From contig JAHIMW010000096.1 of the NCBI GenBank assembly GCA_018896355.1, forward strand, positions 1-18,161: DNA of 18,161 bases, read 5' to 3'. This document shows, one piece after another, positions 1-6,833 of the stretch. The notes below the pieces were generated by a model. That model was not told where the DNA came from, made no database searches, and saw only the letters and a list, made by a program, of their open reading frames with translations. Every line of letters begins with the position of its first letter. Position 1 is the first letter of the stretch. This DNA comes from Pseudomonadota bacterium (GTDB taxonomy: Bacteria; Desulfobacterota; Syntrophia; Syntrophales; UBA5619). A program made the translations under genes and the position numbers.

Positions 1-705
1 CCCCAGCAGGACCATTGCGGCGAGATATCCCTGGATCCGGCTCCGCAGAAACGCCAGCGCGCCCAGCAGAAGGCCGAGGGTGAGGAGGGTAAAGAGCAGC
101 GCGAAGGCGGCTGGAATATAGATGCTGTCATTTCCGATGTATTGCCAGCCGCGGACGATGGAGAGCGGGAGCATGAGAGGATAGTCCCAGTGGCTCCAGT
201 CCATCCCGCCGGCAAAGACATCGCGCCAGACCTCGCCGCTCCGGTAGAGGAAGCGGGCATGCATGTTCCAGATCAGCCATGCGTCCCATTTCCCGTGGGG
301 CTCCTTCAGGAAGGCGAAGAGAAAAGAGCCGAGGGAGGCGAGGAGTTCGACGGCAAAGATGGCGGCGATCCAGGTTTCCCATTTCGATCCCGTTTTGGGA
401 AGAGCGGTCTTGCGGTCGGGGAGCGTCGATTCCGTCGCCCGATGTTTCCGCTTCCGGAAAACGTAAGCGGTCAGACCGAGCGCCAGGCAGGCGGCGAGGT
501 CGATCAGCGGGATGTATCCCGAAAGCCCCGCCGGCAGGGTGACAAAATAGAGGCACGCGCTCAGGCCGATGCCGAGACCGCCTCCGACGAAGAGCCTAAG
601 CAGCAGGCCCTGGCGGTCGCCTTTCGGGGCAGGGAGAAGGATGAAGGTCAACAGGAGGCCGCTGATCAGCGATAGAAGGAGGGATGCGAGGAAGAAAAGG
701 ATCAC
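1..705 (-). CDS. Polytopic membrane protein, glycosyltransferase family 39-like (5' part, runs off window)
   Basis: The frame is open from a GTG codon at 705 to the window edge, giving the first 235 residues; the 3' end is outside the window. The translation has several hydrophobic segments (about residues 2-20, 35-65, 98-116 and 196-215). A central WDAW-LIWNMHARF stretch (about 145-158) is followed by a DYPLML stretch. Acidic and aromatic loops of this kind between membrane helices are typical of dolichyl-phosphate-mannose-type transferases, which move a sugar from a polyprenyl phosphate on the periplasmic side. The GTG start overlaps the TGA of the upstream gene (GTGA), so the two are probably translationally coupled. 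I base the family on general architecture; a polymerase or other sugar-lipid enzyme is possible. The substrate is unknown. Confidence 0.7.
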   Translation of the reverse strand, partial: MILFFLASLLLSLISGLLLTFILLPAPKGDRQGLLLRLFVGGGLGIGLSACLYFVTLPAGLSGYIPLIDLAACLALGLTAYVFRKRKHRATESTLPDRKTALPKTGSKWETWIAAIFAVELLASLGSFLFAFLKEPHGKWDAWLIWNMHARFLYRSGEVWRDVFAGGMDWSHWDYPLMLPLSIVRGWQYIGNDSIYIPAAFALLFTLLTLGLLLGALAFLRSRIQGYLAAMVLLG

Positions 706-1157
706 GGCTTCCGCTCCTTCCGGTAGAGGATGAGACCGTCTCCGAGATCCCGGAGCGGAACCAGGCCGTGCTTCTCCAGAAAGCCGGGCGCGGGCGGCCC
801 GTCGATAAAATTGCCGACGACGAGCGGAAGATCCGGGCGGTTGCGGACGATCACCGGGGCCAGGGTGTATTGCGTCAGGACGTACTGGGCGAGAAATTCC
901 ACGTTGGTAAAGGTTTTTTCCTTAGCGAAGATCTCCCCGTTCTCCACGGTGGTCACATAGCCGACGGCGCCGGAGGGGGGCAGCAGCGGCCGGAGCTGTG
1001 CGATTCTCTCCTCGTGGATCGTGATCGGGTCCCTCTCCGGGAGCCCGGTGTAGAGGCGGGTGTTCTGCCACAGCAGGCTCAGGACGGCATAACCGGTCAG
1101 AATGACCAGCAGGAGCCGCCCCGCCGTTGCACGGTATTTTGCGAACCAATGAACCAT
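702..1157 (-). CDS. Small membrane-anchored protein paired with the family-39-like membrane protein
   Basis: This encodes 151 residues with one hydrophobic segment near the N-terminus (about residues 13-31). A soluble, probably periplasmic domain of about 120 residues follows. No catalytic motif is visible and I cannot name a domain. Its stop overlaps the GTG start of the next gene by four bases, which suggests the two proteins work together. In my recollection, similar short anchored proteins sit beside polytopic glycosyltransferase-like proteins in other genomes, but I cannot verify this here. The ATG at 1157 is the only reasonable start; the upstream GGAACAGAG is a weak ribosome binding site. 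The start lies ten bases from a GGGGACA palindrome. Confidence 0.72.
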   Translation of the reverse strand: MVHWFAKYRATAGRLLLVILTGYAVLSLLWQNTRLYTGLPERDPITIHEERIAQLRPLLPPSGAVGYVTTVENGEIFAKEKTFTNVEFLAQYVLTQYTLAPVIVRNRPDLPLVVGNFIDGPPAPGFLEKHGLVPLRDLGDGLILYRKERKP

Positions 1158-1166
1158 CTCTGTTCC

Positions 1167-1209
1167 GGGGACACGTTCCGATCCCTCTGGGCTTCCGGAA
1201 CATGTCCCC
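1167..1209. repeat. REP-like palindrome, GGGGACA core (copy 1)
   Basis: Arms GGGGACACGTTCC (1167-1179) and GGAACATGTCCCC (1197-1209) pair at 12 of 13 positions around a 17-bp centre. The single mismatch would be a G-U pair in RNA. The core matches three other palindromes in this window. Confidence 0.75.
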
Positions 1210-1301
1210 GATCCTCCCTTTTAGACCCGACAAAAACCGATAAACGATACAACGTCATGGGGAAGAGACGCAAGCCCATCTTTGGCAACCCCGTAAAAGT
1301 G

Positions 1302-1413
1302 AAATTTCCCCTCCCCTGGCGGGAGGGGATTAAGGGGAGGGGGTAACAACTGACTGAAATGCAGACCCTTTTCACCCCAACCCTACCCCTCCCCCGTCAA
1401 GTGGGAGGGAATT
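1302..1413. repeat. Inverted pair of polyC/polyG interspersed repeat units
   Basis: The left unit (about 1302-1347) contains CCCCTCCC facing GGGAGGGG. The right unit (about 1369-1413) is a diverged copy in the opposite orientation. Together they form a large imperfect inverted repeat around a 20-odd-bp AT-richer centre. Units of this composition are common dispersed intergenic repeats in many bacterial genomes. No coding capacity is seen. Confidence 0.6.
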
Positions 1414-1416
1414 GCG

Positions 1417-1443
1417 GGAAATTGGGAACTGTCCCCAATTTCC
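1417..1443. repeat. REP-like palindrome, GGGGACA core (copy 2)
   Basis: Perfect 10-bp arms GGAAATTGGG (1417-1426) and CCCAATTTCC (1434-1443) flank AACTGTC. Read on the minus strand it carries GGGGACAGTT, matching the core of the other copies. It could form a hairpin in the hflX mRNA tail, but no T-run follows. Confidence 0.75.
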
Positions 1444-1458
1444 ACGTCAAGACGCACC

Positions 1459-3093
1459 CTACATATTGATTCTGTTTTGAATCATCGCCTCCAGACGCTC
1501 CATCAGCGGGGGGAGCGTGGCGGGGGCGAGGGCGGAGATCGCGACGGCGTCGAAACGCCTGCAGAGGGTTTCGAGAAGCGCCCGGTTGGTGACGCGGTCG
1601 ATCTTGTTGAAGACCCGAAGTGTCGGCTTGCCGATCAGGTCCAGATCCTGAAGGATCTTCTCGACCGCCGCGATCTGCGCCTCGAAGGCCGGGTTTCCCG
1701 CGTCGATCACGTGGAGCAGGATGTCCGCCTGCTGGAGTTCGTCGAGGGTCGCCCGGAAGGCGGCGGCGAGCTCCTTCGGCAGTTCACGGATGAAGCCGAC
1801 CGTGTCGGTGATCACCGCCTCGGTGTCGCGGGGGAAGCGGAGGCGCGAGCTCTTCGGGTCGAGCGTCGCGAAGAGGCGGTCCTCGGTGAATACGTCGCTT
1901 TTCGTCAGCGCGTTCAGGAGCGTCGATTTGCCGGCGTTGGTATAGCCGACGATCGAGATCACGGGGAGGCCCGCCCGTTCGCGACGGCCGCGCCGCTGCC
2001 CCCTCGCCTTTTCGATGTTCTTCAGATCCTTTTCCAGGTGGTGGATACGCTCCCGGGTCCGCCGCCGGTCCACCTCTAACTTCGTCTCGCCGGGGCCGGT
2101 GCCGCCGATGCCGCCCGCCAGGCGGGAGAGACCCGCATCCTGACTCGTCAGCCGCGGGAGGCGGTACTTGAGCTGGGCGAGCTCCACCTGGATCTTCCCC
2201 TCCCGGCTGTGGGCGCGCTTCGCGAAGATGTCCAGGATCACCTGGGTGCGGTCGATCACCTTCAACTCGGTGGAATCGGCGATCGAGCGGATCTGCGCGG
2301 CGGTCAGTTCGTGATCGAAAATCAGCAGGTTCGCGTCCATCTGCATCGCGCGGATGACGAGATCCGAGAGTTTTCCCTTGCCGACCAGGAACCGCGGGTC
2401 CACCTCGGATCGGCGCTGAATCACGGCATCGAACACCTCGACGCCGGCGGTGCGGCAGAGTTCCTTCAGCTCCGTGATGGACTCCTCGCCGTCGGAAAAG
2501 GATTGCGTTTCGACGCGGACGAGGATCGCGCGATCGACGGCCTCCACCTTGCGCGTCGTCTGTTTTTTGGTGAACTCCCCTTCAAGGGCCGCGATGAAGG
2601 CGGTGAAATCGAGATCCAGCTCCGCGGGGCGCCGGGGATCCAGGGTTTGCCAGTATCGACCCTCCGGGTTTTCGGGAATCAGATGGGCGGCGCGGGCGAA
2701 CCCGGGCAGGCCGTCTTCCGCCGCCTCCAGAGCGCAGACGAGGTCGAGGCGCAACAGCGCCAGGTCGGTGAGGTCGTCCGTGGTGAGCTCCTCGCCGGAG
2801 AGGTGGGTGTGGATCAGCCGGAGCCCTCTGAAACGGCGGGAGGAGGAGCGGAAGCCGTCGAGATTCGGGATCAGGATGTTGTGGTGCGAGCCGACGATGA
2901 CATAGGCCACCTCGCCGCGGCGGGTGATCAGAACGCCGATCTGGCGGTTGATCTCCCGGGAGAGTTCCGTGAGCTGGCGGGCCAGGTCGTGGGTGACGAT
3001 CCGTTCCGGCGGGATGCGCCGCCGGTAGAGCTGCCCGATCCGCTTGATCTCGGCCGGCGCGAGGCCGGTCAGGTTGCCGTGAATCTTCTCTAT
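1459..3093 (-). CDS. hflX: GTPase HflX, apparent non-standard ATA start
   Basis: This is a ribosome-associated GTPase of the Obg-HflX group; family members bind the 50S subunit and split or rescue stalled ribosomes. With the start at 3093 the protein is 544 residues. The HflX signature GGIGGTGPGETKLEVDRR is at about 327-344, the P-loop GYTNAGKST at 383-391, DTVGF at 430-434 and NKID at 496-499. The frame is open from a TAA at 3127-3129. It encodes a typical HflX N-terminus (HGNLTGL, then a basic YRRR stretch) but has no ATG, GTG or TTG before it. A strong ribosome binding site AGAGGAG (3105-3099) lies five bases before ATA at 3093. The first standard start, GTG at 2910, would remove 61 conserved-looking residues. 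The assignment is firm; the start is inferred. Confidence 0.93.
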   Translation of the reverse strand: MEKIHGNLTGLAPAEIKRIGQLYRRRIPPERIVTHDLARQLTELSREINRQIGVLITRRGEVAYVIVGSHHNILIPNLDGFRSSSRRFRGLRLIHTHLSGEELTTDDLTDLALLRLDLVCALEAAEDGLPGFARAAHLIPENPEGRYWQTLDPRRPAELDLDFTAFIAALEGEFTKKQTTRKVEAVDRAILVRVETQSFSDGEESITELKELCRTAGVEVFDAVIQRRSEVDPRFLVGKGKLSDLVIRAMQMDANLLIFDHELTAAQIRSIADSTELKVIDRTQVILDIFAKRAHSREGKIQVELAQLKYRLPRLTSQDAGLSRLAGGIGGTGPGETKLEVDRRRTRERIHHLEKDLKNIEKARGQRRGRRERAGLPVISIVGYTNAGKSTLLNALTKSDVFTEDRLFATLDPKSSRLRFPRDTEAVITDTVGFIRELPKELAAAFRATLDELQQADILLHVIDAGNPAFEAQIAAVEKILQDLDLIGKPTLRVFNKIDRVTNRALLETLCRRFDAVAISALAPATLPPLMERLEAMIQNRINM

Positions 3094-3098
3094 GGCCG

Positions 3099-3105
3099 CT
3101 CCTCT
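3099..3105 (-). promoter_or_regulatory. Ribosome binding site that points to an ATA start for hflX
   Basis: On the minus strand AGAGGAG is followed by CGGCC and then ATA GAG AAG ATT CAC. The spacing and strength are what would be expected for an ATG at 3093. No standard start codon lies at that distance in the hflX frame. Confidence 0.6.
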
Positions 3106-3107
3106 GT

Positions 3108-3144
3108 AATTAAGGGGACAGTATACTTAATTCCAGGGAATTAA
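3108..3144. repeat. REP-like palindromes, GGGGACA core (copy 3), abutting the MITE
   Basis: AATTAAG (3108-3114) and CTTAATT (3126-3132) form an inverted repeat around GGGACAGTATA. This overlaps a second perfect palindrome, TTAATTCC-AG-GGAATTAA (3127-3144). The element ends exactly where the 133-bp MITE-like element begins. It lies immediately upstream of the hflX ribosome binding site and supplies the in-frame TAA that bounds the hflX frame. Confidence 0.7.
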
Positions 3145-3277
3145 TGCTACTCCGACATTTCCTCCTATCCGTCATTCTGAAGGACCGCAGGGAGTGAAGA
3201 ATCCCCGTATGTTCACCGTATTATATCGAGATTCTTCGTCGCTACGCTCCTCAGAATGACGATATGTCGGAGTAGAA
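3145..3277. mobile_element. MITE-like element sharing terminal repeats with the IS701-like element
   Basis: This is a 133-bp non-coding element. Its right end, read inward, is TTCTACTCCGACATAT, identical over 16 bases to one end of the insertion sequence at 16188-17703. Its left end is TGCTACTCCGACAT. Inside is a long imperfect hairpin: GTCATTCTGA (3171-3180) pairs with TCAGAATGAC (3251-3260), and GAAGAATC (3196-3203) with GATTCTTC (3230-3237). Flanks are TTAA (3141-3144) and TTAT (3278-3281), an imperfect 4-bp duplication. It has no transposase, so any movement would need the IS enzyme in trans. It separates hflX from the metallo-hydrolase gene. Confidence 0.75.
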
Positions 3278-3287
3278 TTATTTTAGC

Positions 3288-4310
3288 TTACTCCTTCGCA
3301 GGGGCACTTCCGGGGGGAGCTACAACGCCGGGATAAGGCTGCATCTTTCCTGAGTTAAGCACGTATTGATACAGGTCCCGATATTTTTGAAGGTAAACAG
3401 TGTCGAACTTTTCCGTCCCGATTACCAGCGGATGGGCTTCTCCGGGCTTACGGACACGAACCTCCGCAAAATCTGACTCTAAGGAATGAACTCCAAGACC
3501 GACGTCACATTTGGCGGCCGCAGCAAATGCCTTAAAATACTCGATTGAAGCTTTATACAGTCTGGTTTCAAGTTGTGTAGCCCACACACCAGTTCCACCC
3601 ATGATGCCTGCCATATGGGCTTCGCCTTTGTCCGTTACGGGAATGATGAATGACATACATCCCGCGCTATGACCTGGCGTGGCGACAACCTGGATGGTCG
3701 TATTGCCCACCTTGATCTTCATTCCATCGATCAGATAAATGTCAACCGCTTGTGGCCTTGGATTAATGTAGCCGGCTTCCAGCGGGACAGTTTGCAAAAA
3801 ATTCCAACCGATTAAACTCATAGCCACTTTAGCATTCGGACAAACGTTCTTTTTAAGATATTGGACACCGCCATAATGGTCAAAGTGTTCGTGTGATATC
3901 AATAAAAGCTTGATTTTAGACGGATCGAGTCCCAGCTTTTTCATGTCTTCCGTCATTAACGCAGCATCATCCTTATTAATGCCGGTATCAAGCATTACTA
4001 AACCATCGCCTGTATCTATGACGAATGCGCCGACTGCGGTCGTGCCGACAAAATACAAATTGTCAAATAGCTTGACAGGGGCAATGGAAGGATAGGGAAG
4101 ACGACCAAAAAGCGTTGGTGGCAGCGGATCAGGATCTGGCAGGTTCACAAACGGAGCTGCCGCCCCGGGTACCTTAAGCGCGGCCGCTGCTTCGGCTAAA
4201 GTAAGCGCATCCGCTGTTCCTAATGACGGTATGCCCTGGGCCGTCGCCCCGGAGACGTAAACAGCCAGCACAATAAGTAGTGAAAAAAGTAGATAAACGG
4301 TTTTTTTCAT
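3288..4310 (-). CDS. Secreted metallo-beta-lactamase-fold hydrolase, subclass B3-like
   Basis: The protein has 340 residues with a signal peptide (MKKTVYLLF and a hydrophobic stretch to about residue 20, likely cut near GATA-QG), so it acts in the periplasm. Zinc ligands are visible: HEHFDH at 140-145 (H140, H142, D144, H145), H214 in TPGHSAG and H275 in GVHS. The missing cysteine ligand and the HxHxDH pattern resemble subclass B3 enzymes. Members of this fold hydrolyse beta-lactams, lactones or thioesters, so the substrate cannot be read from sequence. The start at 4310 is chosen over the longer frame (4415) because it begins the signal peptide and follows AAGGAAAGGA; the longer frame would overlap the upstream gene. 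It is last in the six-gene cluster, 64 bp after the acyltransferase-like gene. The local sequence looks AT-richer than hflX. Confidence 0.85.
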   Translation of the reverse strand: MKKTVYLLFSLLIVLAVYVSGATAQGIPSLGTADALTLAEAAAALKVPGAAAPFVNLPDPDPLPPTLFGRLPYPSIAPVKLFDNLYFVGTTAVGAFVIDTGDGLVMLDTGINKDDAALMTEDMKKLGLDPSKIKLLLISHEHFDHYGGVQYLKKNVCPNAKVAMSLIGWNFLQTVPLEAGYINPRPQAVDIYLIDGMKIKVGNTTIQVVATPGHSAGCMSFIIPVTDKGEAHMAGIMGGTGVWATQLETRLYKASIEYFKAFAAAAKCDVGLGVHSLESDFAEVRVRKPGEAHPLVIGTEKFDTVYLQKYRDLYQYVLNSGKMQPYPGVVAPPGSAPAKE

Positions 4311-4374
4311 AATGCATTTTTCCTTTCCTTCCTGGTGGATCGAACCAGTGATTTTTTCGCCAACATCCTGATCC

Positions 4375-5565
4375 TTATCTATGCATGGACAATAACCTGG
4401 CGAGAAGCCACTCAAAGCTGTATTTGCCGCCGGCTTTATCCCAGAGTTTCAATAAGGGGTAATACAGAATCAGCAAAAGCACCGCCAGCATAAAAGCCAT
4501 CGGCGTACTCACCAAATCCTGTAAATAATATGTTCCCGTTGCCGACTTGACGATTCGCAGAGGTATAAAAAACAGGGCGAAATGGGAGATATAAATGGTA
4601 AGCGAATATTTGCTGATCTGCCGGCAGTAGAGCAGAAACATTCCTGGTTTATTTGTGTGATCCGGATTTGCATCATAAATGCGCCACAGAGAGATAAACA
4701 GGATCAGAACAACGCCAATCAGAAACATAATCATACTAAAAGAGTTGGGATAAAAAGACAGCGGCGTTATATAGTCGTTCGCCACGGAGAATCCTGGTTT
4801 GATTGAACCTGCATAGGCGGTGAAAAGTCCCATGAAAGCTAACATCAACCCGATAATAAGAATAAAGGGGGAATCGGCGGCCAAAAGGTTCTGCGTCATT
4901 CTTCTTCCGACGACAAATCCGATCAGCGGAAAAATAATCCAGGGCAAAAGAGGAAATTGTCCGATGAGAAAAAAGCCGAGGATATTATCAAGGACGGTCT
5001 TTCCTCCTTGATAATCCTTCGCCGGATCAAAAATGAAATTTGGAATAATATGCGATATCCATCTTACGCTTTCAAATTTCCCTCCATAAAAAGGCGCGAG
5101 ATCAATAAATGATCTAAGCCAGGGCGTCATAAAAAGAACAGCCGAACAAACCAGGAGCAGTCCCCAGGATGGGGCTTTGCGACAAAGAAGCAAGATGATT
5201 GTCACGACGCCGATGAAAGTCAGAATATCCCAGTCCCAAAGTTCTTCATAACCTTGAATAATGAGCAAAAACAATAACCCGATCACGAAAATCACCAGGC
5301 CGCGGATGACAACCCTGCTTGTGTTTTTTTTGTCCTGCTCAGTGTCCCGTTTTTTTGCGGATATGACCTGGCTCAATCCGACAAGAAAGACAAACCATGA
5401 TGCTCCAAAATCCCCGCCCAGCAGGTGATTTGAAAAAAAGTAGAGCATGGCATCTCTTCCTTCACCGCTCGAAAGGAATATCGGATAGTGACAGATGACC
5501 ATTCCGATAAGGGCCAGCGCTCTTAAAACATCAACAGAATCAACTCTTTGCATAGCCATAGGCAT
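4375..5565 (-). CDS. Polytopic membrane protein, HGSNAT/YeiB-like acyltransferase superfamily
   Basis: This encodes 396 residues with about ten hydrophobic segments. The N-terminus, RVDSVDVLRALALIGMVICHYP, has the Arg-Ser-Asp-Arg pattern in the first helix and a histidine (about residue 26). The same arrangement is seen in heparan-alpha-glucosaminide N-acetyltransferase-like and DUF418/DUF1624 proteins. Members of that group are thought to transfer acyl groups across the membrane to sugars or other acceptors. The acceptor here is unknown. The start is 7 bp from the stop of the lipoprotein gene, and AAGGA (5574-5570) overlaps that stop codon, so the genes are co-transcribed. GTG 5568, ATG 5565 and ATG 5559 are all possible starts. 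Base composition is visibly AT-richer than in the genes further right, which may indicate separate acquisition. Confidence 0.75.
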   Translation of the reverse strand: MPMAMQRVDSVDVLRALALIGMVICHYPIFLSSGEGRDAMLYFFSNHLLGGDFGASWFVFLVGLSQVISAKKRDTEQDKKNTSRVVIRGLVIFVIGLLFLLIIQGYEELWDWDILTFIGVVTIILLLCRKAPSWGLLLVCSAVLFMTPWLRSFIDLAPFYGGKFESVRWISHIIPNFIFDPAKDYQGGKTVLDNILGFFLIGQFPLLPWIIFPLIGFVVGRRMTQNLLAADSPFILIIGLMLAFMGLFTAYAGSIKPGFSVANDYITPLSFYPNSFSMIMFLIGVVLILFISLWRIYDANPDHTNKPGMFLLYCRQISKYSLTIYISHFALFFIPLRIVKSATGTYYLQDLVSTPMAFMLAVLLLILYYPLLKLWDKAGGKYSFEWLLARLLSMHR

Positions 5566-5572
5566 CACATCC

Positions 5573-6652
5573 TTACTGGGCCGGAATGGTGATCTGGGGT
5601 AACGATTCCTGCTTGCCCGTATCGGTAAGGGTGAAGATCAGCATGATAAGGGATATCGCCCGCTTGGATTCCAGATCCCGGTCATCAACCCAAAACCAGC
5701 GATTGCGATATGCGACGGACACGAATGCATCCTGCGGCTTGCTGTCCGAACACTTAATGCCAAATCTGCCATTGTTATCTGTAATCCCTTTTGCTTCCCG
5801 GACGCCGGGGCTTGCCCGTCCTTCCCTGATATCTTCCTCGGGTACTTCGACGCGTGCCGCCAGGAAGGACAGAAGATGCATCATGGGGAATGTCTGTATC
5901 GCAATCTCCCGGTTGTTTTCTGGTACGATGCCGTACACCAGCCTGTATTTGTCGGCCCCCGGGTCCAGCCCCAAAAGGTCACAGAGTTCACGAACCTGCG
6001 AGGCGATCTCCGCCGTGGCGCCCTTTGACCAGAAGGAAATGTTGCTGCTCGCCTGGTTGTCTTTGCCCTTGATGGTTTTCATGTGGATAGCGCCGGATAT
6101 CTGGAGGCTGCGTAAGACGTCAACGACACGAAGGAATTTCTGTTCCGCCGGGCGAAACCCCGCAATGGGTGCGGACCTGTTCCGCAGGCCGTTGATCGAA
6201 GCCACCCCCAGCTTGAAGAGCATGTCCGCCGGAATACCGGACTGAACGGCAAACATCATGTTCTCGGGAGAAAAGGGGGTCAGCATGCTTTTGACGAAAG
6301 CGTTGCCGGTCATCGGCACGTAGGTGATGGTCGGCCGATCGGTGTATTTGCCTGACAGGCCGGTCTCGATCGACACCGATGTGTTAAAGTTGGAAAGTGT
6401 AGCGGCGCCTCCCGCGTTGATACCTGTTTCCAGGCTGTAACCGGCGACTATCTGCCCCACATCCACAAAGAAGACAGGTTCAACGTAACGTATTTTGACA
6501 ATGTTGACGAGGATCTGGCGCTTCCAGGATTCGGTGAGCGTCGCGTTGTAGTCAAAGCGGTCGCGGGAAACCGAGCCTGGGCCTACCGATGCGCATCCTG
6601 AAAGAACCAGAATCATCAACCCGAAAAAAATGATGCCGCCGTGTTTCCTCAT
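5573..6652 (-). CDS. Lipoprotein of unrecognised family
   Basis: The product is a 359-residue lipoprotein. The lipobox LSGC puts the lipidated cysteine at residue 20, so it should be anchored to the inner or outer membrane. The start at 6652 is set by AGGAGGAGG seven bases or so upstream; the longer frame from 6709 lacks this and would bury the signal sequence. The mature part begins with a YNATLTESWKRQILVNIVKIRY region, then a Gly/Ser/Asn-rich beta-type segment (about 75-130). The middle is more helical (about 130-240) and the C-terminus ends in TDTGKQESLPQITIPAQ. I do not recognise a domain. It follows the hydrolase gene after a 181-bp gap with hairpins and precedes the acyltransferase-like gene by 7 bp. 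Confidence 0.8.
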   Translation of the reverse strand: MRKHGGIIFFGLMILVLSGCASVGPGSVSRDRFDYNATLTESWKRQILVNIVKIRYVEPVFFVDVGQIVAGYSLETGINAGGAATLSNFNTSVSIETGLSGKYTDRPTITYVPMTGNAFVKSMLTPFSPENMMFAVQSGIPADMLFKLGVASINGLRNRSAPIAGFRPAEQKFLRVVDVLRSLQISGAIHMKTIKGKDNQASSNISFWSKGATAEIASQVRELCDLLGLDPGADKYRLVYGIVPENNREIAIQTFPMMHLLSFLAARVEVPEEDIREGRASPGVREAKGITDNNGRFGIKCSDSKPQDAFVSVAYRNRWFWVDDRDLESKRAISLIMLIFTLTDTGKQESLPQITIPAQ

Positions 6653-6717
6653 GATGCCTCCTCCTGAATGGTCATGCACCAACCTTGACACCCTCGCAAA
6701 AGGTCGCACACCTCGTC

Positions 6718-6804
6718 ACACCGGCGAATCCCGGATCGGGGTCCGGGACAGGCGCCGGTGTCAAGGATATGTTGAAAATACTGGATTCCGGCTTTTGCCG
6801 GAAT
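6718..6804. repeat. Tandem interspersed hairpins between hydrolase and lipoprotein genes
   Basis: The first hairpin pairs CACCGGCG (6719-6726) with CGCCGGTG (6753-6760) and encloses a second, CCCGGA/TCCGGG (6730-6735, 6742-6747). The next pairs ATTCCGGC (6785-6792) with GCCGGAAT (6797-6804) around TTTT. The latter is a widespread type of intergenic repeat. On the transcribed minus strand no T-run follows, so they look like mRNA processing or stability structures rather than terminators. Confidence 0.7.
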
Positions 6805-6833
6805 GACAAAACGATACGAAATCCAAAATTAGT

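Larger units (their letters stand above)
1158..1458. other. Gene-free repeat-rich interval downstream of hflX
   Basis: I see no credible coding sequence in these 301 bases. The interval holds a GGGGACA palindrome (1167-1209), a pair of inverted polyG/polyC repeat units (1302-1413) and a second GGGGACA-type palindrome (1417-1443). The short open frames crossing it have no sensible start or composition. I find no hairpin followed by a T-run, so hflX transcription is not visibly terminated here. Confidence 0.65.

Noticed and set aside
1302..1413. CRISPR or tandem-repeat array
   Set aside because: Only two diverged units in inverted orientation with no regular spacers; nothing else in the window has repeat-spacer periodicity.
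2209..3144. 311-codon plus-strand open frame opposite hflX
   Set aside because: Shadow of the GC-rich hflX sequence; no ribosome binding site and no domain.
6785..6804. Rho-independent terminator after the secreted hydrolase gene
   Set aside because: The hairpin has an AAAA loop but no T-run after it on the minus strand, and it matches a common interspersed repeat.
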